Below, piece by piece: positions 25,026 to 33,110 of a stretch of 34,591 bases of DNA; the stretch's first letter is position 1; every line of letters starts with the position of its first letter. Made by a program: the position numbers and the translations under genes. Under the pieces are notes generated by a model, which saw nothing but the letters and a program-made list of their open reading frames with translations, did no database searches and had not been told where the DNA came from. This DNA comes from Clostridiales bacterium (GTDB lineage: Bacteria > Bacillota > Clostridia > Peptostreptococcales > Acidaminobacteraceae). The stretch covers positions 1 to 34,591 of the forward strand of contig JAEIOD010000040.1 in the NCBI GenBank assembly GCA_016342415.1, read 5' to 3'.

Positions 25026-26155
25026 TATTCATCCCCGCTTTCTTCATATGTAATAACTTTTTCTAAATATTTATCGTCAACAGACTCCAGTTGATCTAAA
25101 GGTACAACAACTGTACTCGGATCACCGTCACTGTAATAACGTCTTTCGGGTTTGTCTACAAAATAATCCAACCAATAATGTAATTCGGCTTCATCAGACC
25201 CGCAAGTAATTCTATTGATACTGGTCGCATCAAACTTAGATGCTGCCGGCGATGCAATTGGATTCCATCCAACATTGACTGCAGATACAATTTCATAAGT
25301 AATCTCTTCATAAGTACCGTTATAGAGATTTGACTCCAATTCACCTTTTGGTCTTAAACCGTATGGTAACGATAAATGTCTCATCTTATGACCCGGAACA
25401 ATCGTTTGAATAAACTGTTCATTTCGACCTAAAGTTTTCTGAATACCTTCAGCACTCAGGTTATTTAGTTCATCATGTCCAAAGGTATGTGTTCCTATTT
25501 CATAACCGTTTTCAATAAGATATTCAAGCTTTTTTTGCAGCAAGTCTTTTTCCCTAAAGGGATTGGTGCCATATACATAGAAAATTGCATTTCGACCAAA
25601 GTCCTCATGGGTTTCATAAAACTCATCTAAAATCCCTACAACAGAATCTTTTCCTATCGTTCCATCTTCTTCATAATAGAAATTACTCTTTGTAGCATCG
25701 TCAAAGGTAAGTACAACCGGTGTTGTACCAATTGGAATATCAATGGTGTTACTGATTAGATCAGACATACTGACCGTTCTATAACCTTCATTGTAAAGTC
25801 GTTCCAAATCCGCTCTAAACAACTCTGGCGTGGAAGCATAAGTCCCTTCTTTATCCGAAAGGTTATGATACATAATTACAATGACTTGCCCGATTTCATT
25901 TACCTTATACTCATTATATAAAGCAGTGTAATCTACTACTTCTTCCGTTTCTTCTACTTCTTCTATTTCTTCTTCTATTTCTTCTTCTGTTTCTTCTTCT
26001 GTTGCATTGGTTGAATCGTTAGAGCCTCCAAATGACTCGTTGGTTTCTGTTGTATTTGATATAATGTCTGTTGTATTATTTTCAGTGTTAACCTCTTGAG
26101 TATTACAACTCATAAGTATTAAACATAGAATCATCAACCAACCTAATTTTTTCAT
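25025..26155 (-). CDS. Polysaccharide deacetylase lipoprotein (NodB-like)
   Basis: A 376-residue surface enzyme. Residues 1-17 are a lipoprotein signal with lipobox LMSC (Cys17), followed by an acidic, threonine- and glutamate-rich tether (about 20-80), partly of (T/I)EEE units. The catalytic domain (about 90-375) has NodB motif 1 TFDDA, motif 2 HTFGHDEL and a diverged motif 3 SLPYGLRP, with YHNLSDKEGT near its start as in the YadE/PgaB-like group. It should remove acetyl groups from a polysaccharide such as peptidoglycan or a poly-N-acetylglucosamine outside the cell. It overlaps the rhodanese by four bases (ATGA) and pepF by one. The substrate is open. Confidence 0.88.
   Translation of the reverse strand: MKKLGWLMILCLILMSCNTQEVNTENNTTDIISNTTETNESFGGSNDSTNATEEETEEEIEEEIEEVEETEEVVDYTALYNEYKVNEIGQVIVIMYHNLSDKEGTYASTPELFRADLERLYNEGYRTVSMSDLISNTIDIPIGTTPVVLTFDDATKSNFYYEEDGTIGKDSVVGILDEFYETHEDFGRNAIFYVYGTNPFREKDLLQKKLEYLIENGYEIGTHTFGHDELNNLSAEGIQKTLGRNEQFIQTIVPGHKMRHLSLPYGLRPKGELESNLYNGTYEEITYEIVSAVNVGWNPIASPAASKFDATSINRITCGSDEAELHYWLDYFVDKPERRYYSDGDPSTVVVPLDQLESVDDKYLEKVITYEESGDE
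25937..26003 (-). repeat. In-frame TTC-rich repeat coding for the acidic tether
   Basis: On the coding strand an (A/T)-start unit of ANA plus GAAGAAGAA, 12 bp and four residues ((T/I)EEE), repeats three times and continues as 9-bp (I/V/T)EE units. All periods are multiples of three, so slippage would alter tether length without changing frame. Confidence 0.75.
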
Positions 26156-26988
26156 ATAAACTTCACTTTCTGTCTTATATTATCTTTGATAATAACCTCG
26201 TTGTCGTCATAACTTAACCAATCGCTGTAACTGCCTGCATACAGTTTTGACTTGATATTAATCTCATTCAAGAAGAACATGTTCACACAGCCAGTAATAC
26301 CAGAACCACAGTGTATAATGATTTCATCATAATTATTCATTTCTAAGAACATCGCTTCTATATCGCCATATTCTTTAACTTTCTCTTCGATAAAATTATC
26401 TTTCCAGAAGTAATTAACCGCTGTTGGAATATGACCTGCTATTTTATCAAATGGTTCCTCAAGTCCTAAATACCTTGGATTGGATCTGGAATCAACAATC
26501 ACTGATCTTTCTTTAGTCATCGCTTCAATCACATCTTCTTTGTCACATATGATTGATGAATCATAATGCATGTTCAGTTGAGACTCTGTTACTTCTGGTA
26601 TTTCCGCTGTAACTTCCAATGTATCCTTGATGGCATTATAGCCACCTTTAACAATGTATGTATTTAAACCAATCAACTGACACATGAACCAAAGTCTCGA
26701 TGCCATTGCCAATTCACCATTATCATAAATAACCACAGTACTGTCATTTTTTACACCAAAACTACCCAGTTTATCCGTAAATGTCAATAAATCCGCTAAA
26801 GGATGACGACCGCCATGTGTCTGAAGTTCTGATGTCATATCTTTATCTAGATCCATATAATAAGCACCTTTTATATGGTTTTGACTATATTCAGAATAAC
26901 CAAAGGTTAGATTAGACATATCATATCTACAATCAATAAGTATTGATTCAGGATGTTCTTTTATAAACTCTGCTGTTACAAGATACAT
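26152..26988 (-). CDS. Sulfurtransferase with two rhodanese domains
   Basis: A 278-residue thiosulfate or 3-mercaptopyruvate sulfurtransferase-like protein. The N-terminal rhodanese domain (about 1-135) is catalytically inactive, and the C-terminal domain (about 150-275) carries the active cysteine near residue 227 in HCGSGITGC. That loop (CGSGITGC) is closest to the mercaptopyruvate-type and SseA-like group. It has the typical SRSNPRYLG and GHIPTAVN segments. It ends in TGA that overlaps the deacetylase ATG. It follows topB by eight bases. The physiological donor is not clear from sequence. Confidence 0.92.
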   Translation of the reverse strand: MYLVTAEFIKEHPESILIDCRYDMSNLTFGYSEYSQNHIKGAYYMDLDKDMTSELQTHGGRHPLADLLTFTDKLGSFGVKNDSTVVIYDNGELAMASRLWFMCQLIGLNTYIVKGGYNAIKDTLEVTAEIPEVTESQLNMHYDSSIICDKEDVIEAMTKERSVIVDSRSNPRYLGLEEPFDKIAGHIPTAVNYFWKDNFIEEKVKEYGDIEAMFLEMNNYDEIIIHCGSGITGCVNMFFLNEINIKSKLYAGSYSDWLSYDDNEVIIKDNIRQKVKFI

Positions 26989-26996
26989 AAAGCCTC

Positions 26997-29132
26997 CTAT
27001 TTAAATTCCATTTTCCAATTATAATATTCACTATCATTTTGTTTTTCATATCTTAAATAGGCATCAAATTTCTGACCACTCTTACCAATCAATCCTTTTA
27101 CAAATACTCTGTCTTGTTTTAAAAGAGTCTTAACCATGGTTTTTGTTGGTTTCTTTTTCATGCTTTTTAAAAACTTATCATTTTTCCATATGACATACTT
27201 ACAGCCTTGTTTCCACTGACTACAGCCAAAACTTTTCTGAGTTTCAATAATTTGACCACCACAATTAGGACATTTCCCCAAAGTTTCTTTTATCACACTT
27301 TCCTTTAGTACAACCTCATCATGATTTTTTATCATTTCCACACCCGACTCTGTAAAAGCAAAAATCGATCTCAAAAACACATTCTTTGACAGAATGCCTT
27401 TTGAAATTTCAGACAACTGGTTTTCTAGACGCCCAGTATACTCCAAGTCAAATAATGCTTTTACGGGAAAAACATCAACCATCTTCTGTCCAAGTTCTGT
27501 AGTGATGAGTGTTTTACCTTTGCTTTCAATATACCCTACACGTTTTAGTTTGCTGATGATTTCTGCTCTAGTTGCAGCAGTACCAATACTGAAGCCACTT
27601 AGGACCTGCATAATCATTTCTTCGGATTGATTGTCTTTATATTTCTTACCACAAGTCTCCATGACTTTTAATAACGACTTCTCTGTATGAGGTTCTGGCG
27701 GTTTTGTTTCATGATGTGTAATATTCAGTTCTCTTACATCAATCACATCACCTTTTATAACTTTAGGCAGTATGCGGTCTTTGCTTTGAATGTTTTCAAC
27801 AACCTTCCAGCCCTCTTCAATTTGAATCCGTCCTGATGCATGAAACTTCAAACCGCTATCTTTAATTTCCAATACCAATTTGGTTTCATCATATTCCGCG
27901 ATTGCCATAAACTGTACCAATAATCTGTTTTTTATGGCATTATAAACCAGTCGCTCATCTTCAGATAAGTTTTTAGGAATCAAATAAGTTGGTATAATTG
28001 CTGAATGACTTTCCACTTTTTTTGAATCAAATACACGTTTAGAGGCGTTGAATATGACGTCTTTTTCATAAGGTAGTCCTCTTTTAAGTACTTCAACAAC
28101 ATTCTTCGTTTTATCTATTAACGTTTCATCTAAATGCATACTTGAAGTTCTTGGATATGTAATATACTTTTTTTCATACAGAGACTGCGCTATCTGTAAA
28201 ACTTTAGCGGATGTGAAGCCTCTATATTTACTGGTAATCATACCTTGTAGATTTGATAGATTAAACAAATATGGAGGATATTCTTTTTTTCGTTTAGTTG
28301 CCACTTCAATGACTTTAGCGGTTGTCGGAAGCTGAATATCTCGAATCAACTCTTCTAATAGCGACTTCCTTTTAAATTGATCCATTTTTTCTTCAAAGTA
28401 TATGCCTTCAAAAGCTGTTGAATCCTTTAAAAACAAGCCTGCAAGTTTGAAGTAGGTTTCAGATACAAAGTTTCTAATCTCCAAATCTCTATCATAAATG
28501 ATTTTAAGCGTTGGCATAATAACCCTTCCGACATTTAAAATCTGTTTGGACGGTTTTGCAAACTTCAGTGTTGTTACGGAGGTTAAATTTATACCGATAA
28601 TCCAATCAGCCCATTGCCTGCTGATGCCTGCATCTCTTAGGGGTAACAAGTCTGTATTGGGTTTGATTTGTTCTAAGCCATCGATAACCGCTCCAGCTGT
28701 CCACTCGTTGAGTAACAGTCTAAAAACAGGTTGTTTGGGTTTTAGTACTTTAAAGATTATATCACCGATGATTTGTCCTTCTCTATCATAATCACATGCT
28801 GAGATAATCTGCGTCACATCTGGTCTTTTTATTAAAGACTTAATAATATTGAGTTGTTTTTTCGCACCAAAATCAGCCTTATGTCTATCCTTTTGACTAG
28901 GCTTGACCTTGTACTCAAAAATACGAGGAATAAATGGAAAGTACTCCATCTTCCAACTTTTTTTGGTTGCATCATAATCGCTAATATCATACAAAGACAA
29001 TAGATGGCCAAAGGCCCATGTGACAATATATCGATCATTTTCCATATACCCTTCATGCTTTGTCATATTTTTTAAAGCATCACCAATATTTCTAGCTACT
29101 GAAGGTTTTTCTGCAAGAATTAAATATTTCAT
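26997..29132 (-). CDS. topB: DNA topoisomerase III
   Basis: A 711-residue type IA topoisomerase that relaxes and unlinks DNA. The Toprim domain (1-135) starts LILAEKPSVARNI with ACDYDREGQIIG as metal site; the active tyrosine lies in ITYPRTSSMHLDE (near residue 325); a C-terminal zinc ribbon (CPNCGGQI with GCSQWKQGCKY) is followed by a repeated basic region, VKGLIGKSGQKFDAYL. Normal length for Gram-positive TopB. ATG has AAAGGTGGTTT. It opens the operon topB-rhodanese-deacetylase-pepF; a TATAAT at 29157-29162 could be its minus-10, without a strong minus-35. Confidence 0.95.
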   Translation of the reverse strand: MKYLILAEKPSVARNIGDALKNMTKHEGYMENDRYIVTWAFGHLLSLYDISDYDATKKSWKMEYFPFIPRIFEYKVKPSQKDRHKADFGAKKQLNIIKSLIKRPDVTQIISACDYDREGQIIGDIIFKVLKPKQPVFRLLLNEWTAGAVIDGLEQIKPNTDLLPLRDAGISRQWADWIIGINLTSVTTLKFAKPSKQILNVGRVIMPTLKIIYDRDLEIRNFVSETYFKLAGLFLKDSTAFEGIYFEEKMDQFKRKSLLEELIRDIQLPTTAKVIEVATKRKKEYPPYLFNLSNLQGMITSKYRGFTSAKVLQIAQSLYEKKYITYPRTSSMHLDETLIDKTKNVVEVLKRGLPYEKDVIFNASKRVFDSKKVESHSAIIPTYLIPKNLSEDERLVYNAIKNRLLVQFMAIAEYDETKLVLEIKDSGLKFHASGRIQIEEGWKVVENIQSKDRILPKVIKGDVIDVRELNITHHETKPPEPHTEKSLLKVMETCGKKYKDNQSEEMIMQVLSGFSIGTAATRAEIISKLKRVGYIESKGKTLITTELGQKMVDVFPVKALFDLEYTGRLENQLSEISKGILSKNVFLRSIFAFTESGVEMIKNHDEVVLKESVIKETLGKCPNCGGQIIETQKSFGCSQWKQGCKYVIWKNDKFLKSMKKKPTKTMVKTLLKQDRVFVKGLIGKSGQKFDAYLRYEKQNDSEYYNWKMEFK

Positions 29133-29198
29133 AAACCACCTTTTTCCACTCTTTTAATTATAAACTTTTTTTAACTATAAGCCTATAGAAAAAACATT

Positions 29199-29238
29199 AA
29201 AAAAAAGAAAAGGTTTAGCTCGTTTGAGCCAACCTTTT
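29199..29238 (-). terminator. Terminator of the SBF-type transporter gene
   Basis: On the minus strand AAAAGGTT with GCTC, loop AAAC, GAGC and AACCTTTT form an 8+4-bp stem with small internal loop, then CTTTTTTTT. The gene's last codons and stop lie in the hairpin. Confidence 0.75.
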
Positions 29239-30156
29239 AACTGATAAATGATGATAAAATGTTGCGATTGGTAACTGTACCATATAAGAAAGCGCCATTA
29301 GAAATACTGCCAAGCTACCCCCTTCTATTCCCATTACAATACCAAGTGCAATGGTTAAGTTTCTCATAGTCGTAGAAAACACCAAAGCAATTTGATCAGC
29401 CTTATCAAATCTTTTCCCCAACAAGTGACTGATGCTCATAATAGTGATATAGAAAATGGTCATCGGCACCATGGCATAAAGTGCTAGTGTTGGATTGGAT
29501 AAGATCATTTTACTTTTAAGTGATACAGCAATGAATATTATAATCAAAACAAAGAAGCTACTGATTTCACCGAAATACGGTTTTGCCTTTTTATAACCAG
29601 ATGGTCCCTTTAGCTTTAAGATCAATCGTCTTGTAGCATCTCCTAGAAGCAGCGGTAATACAACCACTTTTATCAAACTGCCTACAATCACTGATGTTTC
29701 AACAGTCATACCTGTGTTGTTTAAAATACTTAGATAAAATGGCAAGAAAACAATACTCAACAATAAATTACTCGACATGATCGCCAAGCTCAGTTTTAAA
29801 TTGCCTCCGGACAGCCCTGTCCAAGATGCTGTCATACCACTCGTTGGTAAAACACTTATGACCAACATACCAAATGCCAAACTTGGATAGTTAGAGAAAA
29901 ATATCTTCGATAAGATTATCGCAGTCACAGGTGCTACTACAAAATTAATCACTGTAGCAATGATAATTTTTTTGGGATTCTGAAATGTTTTAAATACATC
30001 TAAAGTATTTAAGTTGATCATCATCGGATAGATCATTAAAAATAATACATAGGTCACGAAACCTTTTAATAAAGATGTATCAGTTGCATACCCTATTAGC
30101 AGTGCGACCACTATTGTCAGTGGTACCAATTTCATCAAATTCTTTTTAAAAAACAT
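29215..30156 (-). CDS. ACR3/bile-acid-symporter-fold membrane transporter
   Basis: A 313-residue protein with about nine or ten hydrophobic segments, of the SBF superfamily that includes bile-acid/sodium symporters and ACR3. FLMIYPMMINLNT resembles the ACR3 second-segment motif, and FSTTMRNLTIALGIVMG corresponds to ACR3's GASNFFELAVAVAI region. The essential ACR3 cysteine segment is replaced by LPTSGMTASWTGLSGGN, so arsenite export is doubtful. Often labelled arsenic resistance protein in databases, but substrate is unknown. Promoter at 30188-30216; ribosome site AAGGAGGCGTT. Single-gene unit. Confidence 0.82.
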   Translation of the reverse strand: MFFKKNLMKLVPLTIVVALLIGYATDTSLLKGFVTYVLFLMIYPMMINLNTLDVFKTFQNPKKIIIATVINFVVAPVTAIILSKIFFSNYPSLAFGMLVISVLPTSGMTASWTGLSGGNLKLSLAIMSSNLLLSIVFLPFYLSILNNTGMTVETSVIVGSLIKVVVLPLLLGDATRRLILKLKGPSGYKKAKPYFGEISSFFVLIIIFIAVSLKSKMILSNPTLALYAMVPMTIFYITIMSISHLLGKRFDKADQIALVFSTTMRNLTIALGIVMGIEGGSLAVFLMALSYMVQLPIATFYHHLSVKRLAQTS

Positions 30157-30187
30157 AACGCCTCCTTATTAGACTAATTCTGTATAC

Positions 30188-30216
30188 ATAATATCATTAT
30201 CAAAACACTTTGTCAA
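30188..30216 (-). promoter_or_regulatory. Promoter of the SBF-type transporter
   Basis: Perfect TTGACA (30216-30211), 17-base spacer, TATTAT (30193-30188) on the minus strand. A small dyad ATTAGTCTAAT lies between it and the ribosome site (30168-30178), a possible operator. Confidence 0.85.
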
Positions 30217-30234
30217 GTTCCGTCCCTTGAATAT

Positions 30235-30264
30235 AAAAAAAGAATACTCTCTTGGAATATTCTT
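30235..30264 (-). terminator. Terminator of the 7TM-PAS-GGDEF gene
   Basis: On the minus strand AAGAATA and TATTCTT form a 7-bp stem with an 11-base loop, followed by seven T. It begins in the gene's TGA stop codon. Confidence 0.65.
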
Positions 30265-31808
30265 CATACACTTTGTTCTGAATAAAAAATAATACGGTCT
30301 CTACCTTCATTTTTCGCCTGGTACAAACTTTTGTCAGCTTTTCTTAAGATAATACTCATATCATCTTCAACCAGAAGATTCGGTTGATGAATTCCAAAAC
30401 TTACTGTTATATTAATCACTTCTCCTTCATCATTAAAAAAATGATGAGCACTAATTTCAGATCTCATTCTTTCAATAATCTGATGGGAATCAGTAAGTGA
30501 CGTATCATATAATAGAATGGCAAATTCCTCACCTCCATATCGACCCATTAAATCATATGGTCTTAAAGTCTCATAACAAATATGTGATACTTCTTTTAAA
30601 ATATTATCACCTACCAAGTGACCGTGTGTATCGTTGACTAATTTAAAATGATCAATATCCATCAATACACAACTGACGCTTTTATGCTCAATTCTAGCCT
30701 GCTCAATTTTCTCTTTACACCTATCGAAGAAGTGTCTTCTATTACTTATGCCTGTTAAAGAATCCTGAGTTGCCAAAGTTTTTAATACACGACCTGCATC
30801 TATTTCTTTTGTTATATCATTGATGACTATAATTTTACCTTGATACGCTTGTTTTGGATCATACATATCGGTATTCTTTAATTGATATATTTTGAATCTG
30901 TTTCTATATCTGACTTCAAATACTTTTCCTATATAATCATCATTTTCAATGAAGCTGAGTTTTTCTAAAATAGGTTTTATATTCAAACCATTCATCAACT
31001 TAACTTCTTCTTTAAAGACATCAAATGCCGCCAAGTTGTAATTAACAATTAAATTGTCTTTATCAACTACTACTACACCTTCACTTACTTCTTCAAATAT
31101 TTTCTTATAAGTCACTGGCATCATTTGAAAAATACCATGTTTTTGAAAATCTAAAAACCAAATAATCCCTATACTTGCATAAGTCATGGGAAAAAAATCC
31201 ACAGGACTGGGAAGTACTTCTAAAGTCAACACAACACCGATAACAATGGGAAAACATATGGCAATTAGGATACTCTTTGCTTTTACCTTATAATATCCTG
31301 TTGATTTTCTGTACATTTTCAAACTGTTTTGAAGCATAAACACTAACGCGCAAATCAACACAACTGCTTGTACATAAAACCAGCTGCCTCTAATCAATTC
31401 AAGGTATAACCTCTTCTCTCCAAAGAGTATATTGACTTCATTAAAATATAAATGATGAAAATCATTGGTCTGTACCAAGAAAAAAGTGGTCAATGAAAAA
31501 GCAAAGAAAACAATCAGTAGCAATGAATCCTGTCTCTTCTCCTCATTTTTTATAGCAATTGTGAACCACACAATCAACAATGGGAAAAAAGCTATCCCTA
31601 TATATTCAAATTTTAAAAGATATAACATCACATCTTGATTTATTACAATATGCTCCAAAGCATAACCAAAGGCGTGAATGGATACAGCAAACATTAAAGC
31701 TGCAAACGGTAAAGCAGAGCTCTCGTGCTTTCTAAAAAAAGCGTAGCCCCCTATCGATAAGGTTATGAAAGAAGTCAGTATTAGGAACAAAAAAATAAAT
31801 TGATTCAT
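30264..31808 (-). CDS. 7TM-PAS-GGDEF diguanylate cyclase
   Basis: A 514-residue membrane protein. Residues 1-225 form seven hydrophobic segments of the histidine-kinase-type 7TM sensor (HisKA_7TM-like: YALEHIVINQDVMLYLLKFEYIG-type loop, with FHHLYFN; motif cited LKFEYIGIAFFP). A PAS domain follows (about 230-335), then GGDEF (about 345-510) with intact GGEEF in GRYGGEEFAILL and inhibitory site RPYD five residues before. It should make cyclic-di-GMP in response to a membrane or external signal. The frame opens with GTG at 31814, but ATG at 31808 has GAGG at the better spacing. It ends in TGA. It diverges from the HD-GYP gene at 32136. Confidence 0.93.
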   Translation of the reverse strand: MNQFIFLFLILTSFITLSIGGYAFFRKHESSALPFAALMFAVSIHAFGYALEHIVINQDVMLYLLKFEYIGIAFFPLLIVWFTIAIKNEEKRQDSLLLIVFFAFSLTTFFLVQTNDFHHLYFNEVNILFGEKRLYLELIRGSWFYVQAVVLICALVFMLQNSLKMYRKSTGYYKVKAKSILIAICFPIVIGVVLTLEVLPSPVDFFPMTYASIGIIWFLDFQKHGIFQMMPVTYKKIFEEVSEGVVVVDKDNLIVNYNLAAFDVFKEEVKLMNGLNIKPILEKLSFIENDDYIGKVFEVRYRNRFKIYQLKNTDMYDPKQAYQGKIIVINDITKEIDAGRVLKTLATQDSLTGISNRRHFFDRCKEKIEQARIEHKSVSCVLMDIDHFKLVNDTHGHLVGDNILKEVSHICYETLRPYDLMGRYGGEEFAILLYDTSLTDSHQIIERMRSEISAHHFFNDEGEVINITVSFGIHQPNLLVEDDMSIILRKADKSLYQAKNEGRDRIIFYSEQSV

Positions 31809-32135
31809 GGACACCTCATTTAATCGTAATCAAAAAAATTGTAACACAAAAAAAAAATATTAAGAACAAGTTGACATAATATTAATTATTTATTCATATT
31901 CAAGTTTTACATAAAATTCTCTTATAATCCTTGATAAATTCACATTCAATAACTCATCGGTCTATAAGACAACTGCTTGTAAACGATTATGATATTATTT
32001 GTACAGTATGAGGTGAGTCTTTTGCACGTTAAACAAGTCCTTTATATCATGTTATGATTGTTTTTTCATAGTTTGTGATATTCTAATTCTAATGGGTATA
32101 TATTATAAATAATTTCATAGCAAGGAGCAGATTAT
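31809..32135. other. Intergenic region between divergent GGDEF and HD-GYP genes
   Basis: 327 AT-rich bases without a gene. On the plus strand TTGACA (31871) with CATATT at 18-base spacing, and TTCAAG (31899) with TATAAT (31923) at 18, are promoter candidates for the HD-GYP gene; TTGTGA (32073) with TATATA (32097) is a third. A minus-strand TACAAT near 31840 may serve the GGDEF gene. ATCATGTTATGAT followed by TTTTTT (about 32046-32067) could be a weak leader terminator. I searched for the conserved cores of cyclic-di-GMP riboswitches and did not see them. Confidence 0.5.
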
Positions 32136-33110
32136 ATGACTGTAGATTATAAAAATAATGCTGTACTTCAATATTCAATCACAACTTTTATAATGATTCT
32201 TTTAATAACACTTTTAGTAACATCTTTGATCTCAAGGTATACTACAGAATATTTAATAGAAACTCACATCAGATTACATCCGAGTGCGATATCCTTATTG
32301 GTTAATAACAATGAGACTTTAACAGAGATGTTTGTTGATGAGAGAGTTAATTTTGATGCCTCAGACACGCCTGAATTCGCTGATGAAATCATCCGTTTTG
32401 GAGATGTTTTCAGAATTAAGATTTGGGGAAAAAGCGGCATCATACTATGGAGTAATTCTCATGAAATAATTGGGCAGAGCTTTTCTGATAATAAGCATTT
32501 TATCGATGCGATGAATGGTGATATCTCATACAGTATTGAAATACCCGATAGCAGTGAAAATGCTTCTGAGTTAAGTTACGAAAAGATAATGGAAATATAT
32601 ACTCCTATTTTTAAGAATGGAGAAATCATTGGTGTTATCGAGGTTTATGAAAACTATGAAAAGCTTGAAAGTTACATCAATACTATAACAAACAAAATAT
32701 ATCTAATCATCATATCCTGTGGAGGTGCTTTATACTTTCTTCAGTTCTTTATATTTTATAATGTTTATAGACGACTTAGAAGGTCAAATCACAAACTTTC
32801 AAAATCAAAAGAAGTTACATTATTTGCACTGGCTACATTAGCTGAAACTAGAGATAATGAAACTGGACAGCATATACAAAGAACAGCAGAATACGTCAGA
32901 ATTATTGCTGAGAAATTGAGTGAAACGCCTGACTTTTCCAGTTATTTAACCCGGAAATATATAAACGACTTGGTAATTTCAGCACCCTTACATGATATTG
33001 GAAAAGTTGGTATCAGAGATTCTATACTCCTCAAGAAAGGCAAACTGACGAAAGAGGAGTTCGAAGAGATGAAAAAGCACTGTATCATAGGAACAATGTC
33101 ACCAACTTAA
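32136..33110 (+). pseudogene. Truncated membrane HD-GYP phosphodiesterase, interrupted by an IS element
   Basis: The N-terminal part of a cyclic-di-GMP phosphodiesterase. One membrane segment (about 16-34), an outside sensor region (about 35-185, Cache/PAS-like, with KIWGKSGIILWSNSHEIIG), a second membrane segment (about 188-210), then the start of HD-GYP with ETGQHIQRT and LHDIGKVGI. After MKKHCIIG the family pattern ends at residue 319 and only TMSPT follows before a stop contributed by the IS end. The GYP loop (HHE...GTGYP) is missing, so the protein should not be catalytic. ATG has AAGGAG at 8 bases. The missing part probably lies to the right of the IS, outside the window. Confidence 0.88.

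Noticed and set aside
26152..26155. Possibility of the mycoplasma genetic code (UGA read as tryptophan), given the low GC content
   Set aside because: The rhodanese ends in TGA overlapping the next ATG, and the GGDEF protein at 30264 ends in TGA before its terminator; tryptophans in the examined proteins are TGG. The standard code fits.
28498..28791. 97-codon plus-strand open frame inside topB
   Set aside because: It lies antisense to a well-conserved part of topoisomerase III, has no ribosome site and no recognisable product. The same applies to the other antisense frames in sbcC, pyrP and pepF.
31809..32135. Cyclic-di-GMP riboswitch before the HD-GYP gene
   Set aside because: The conserved cores of the two known classes are not visible; only short AT-rich dyads and promoter-like boxes.
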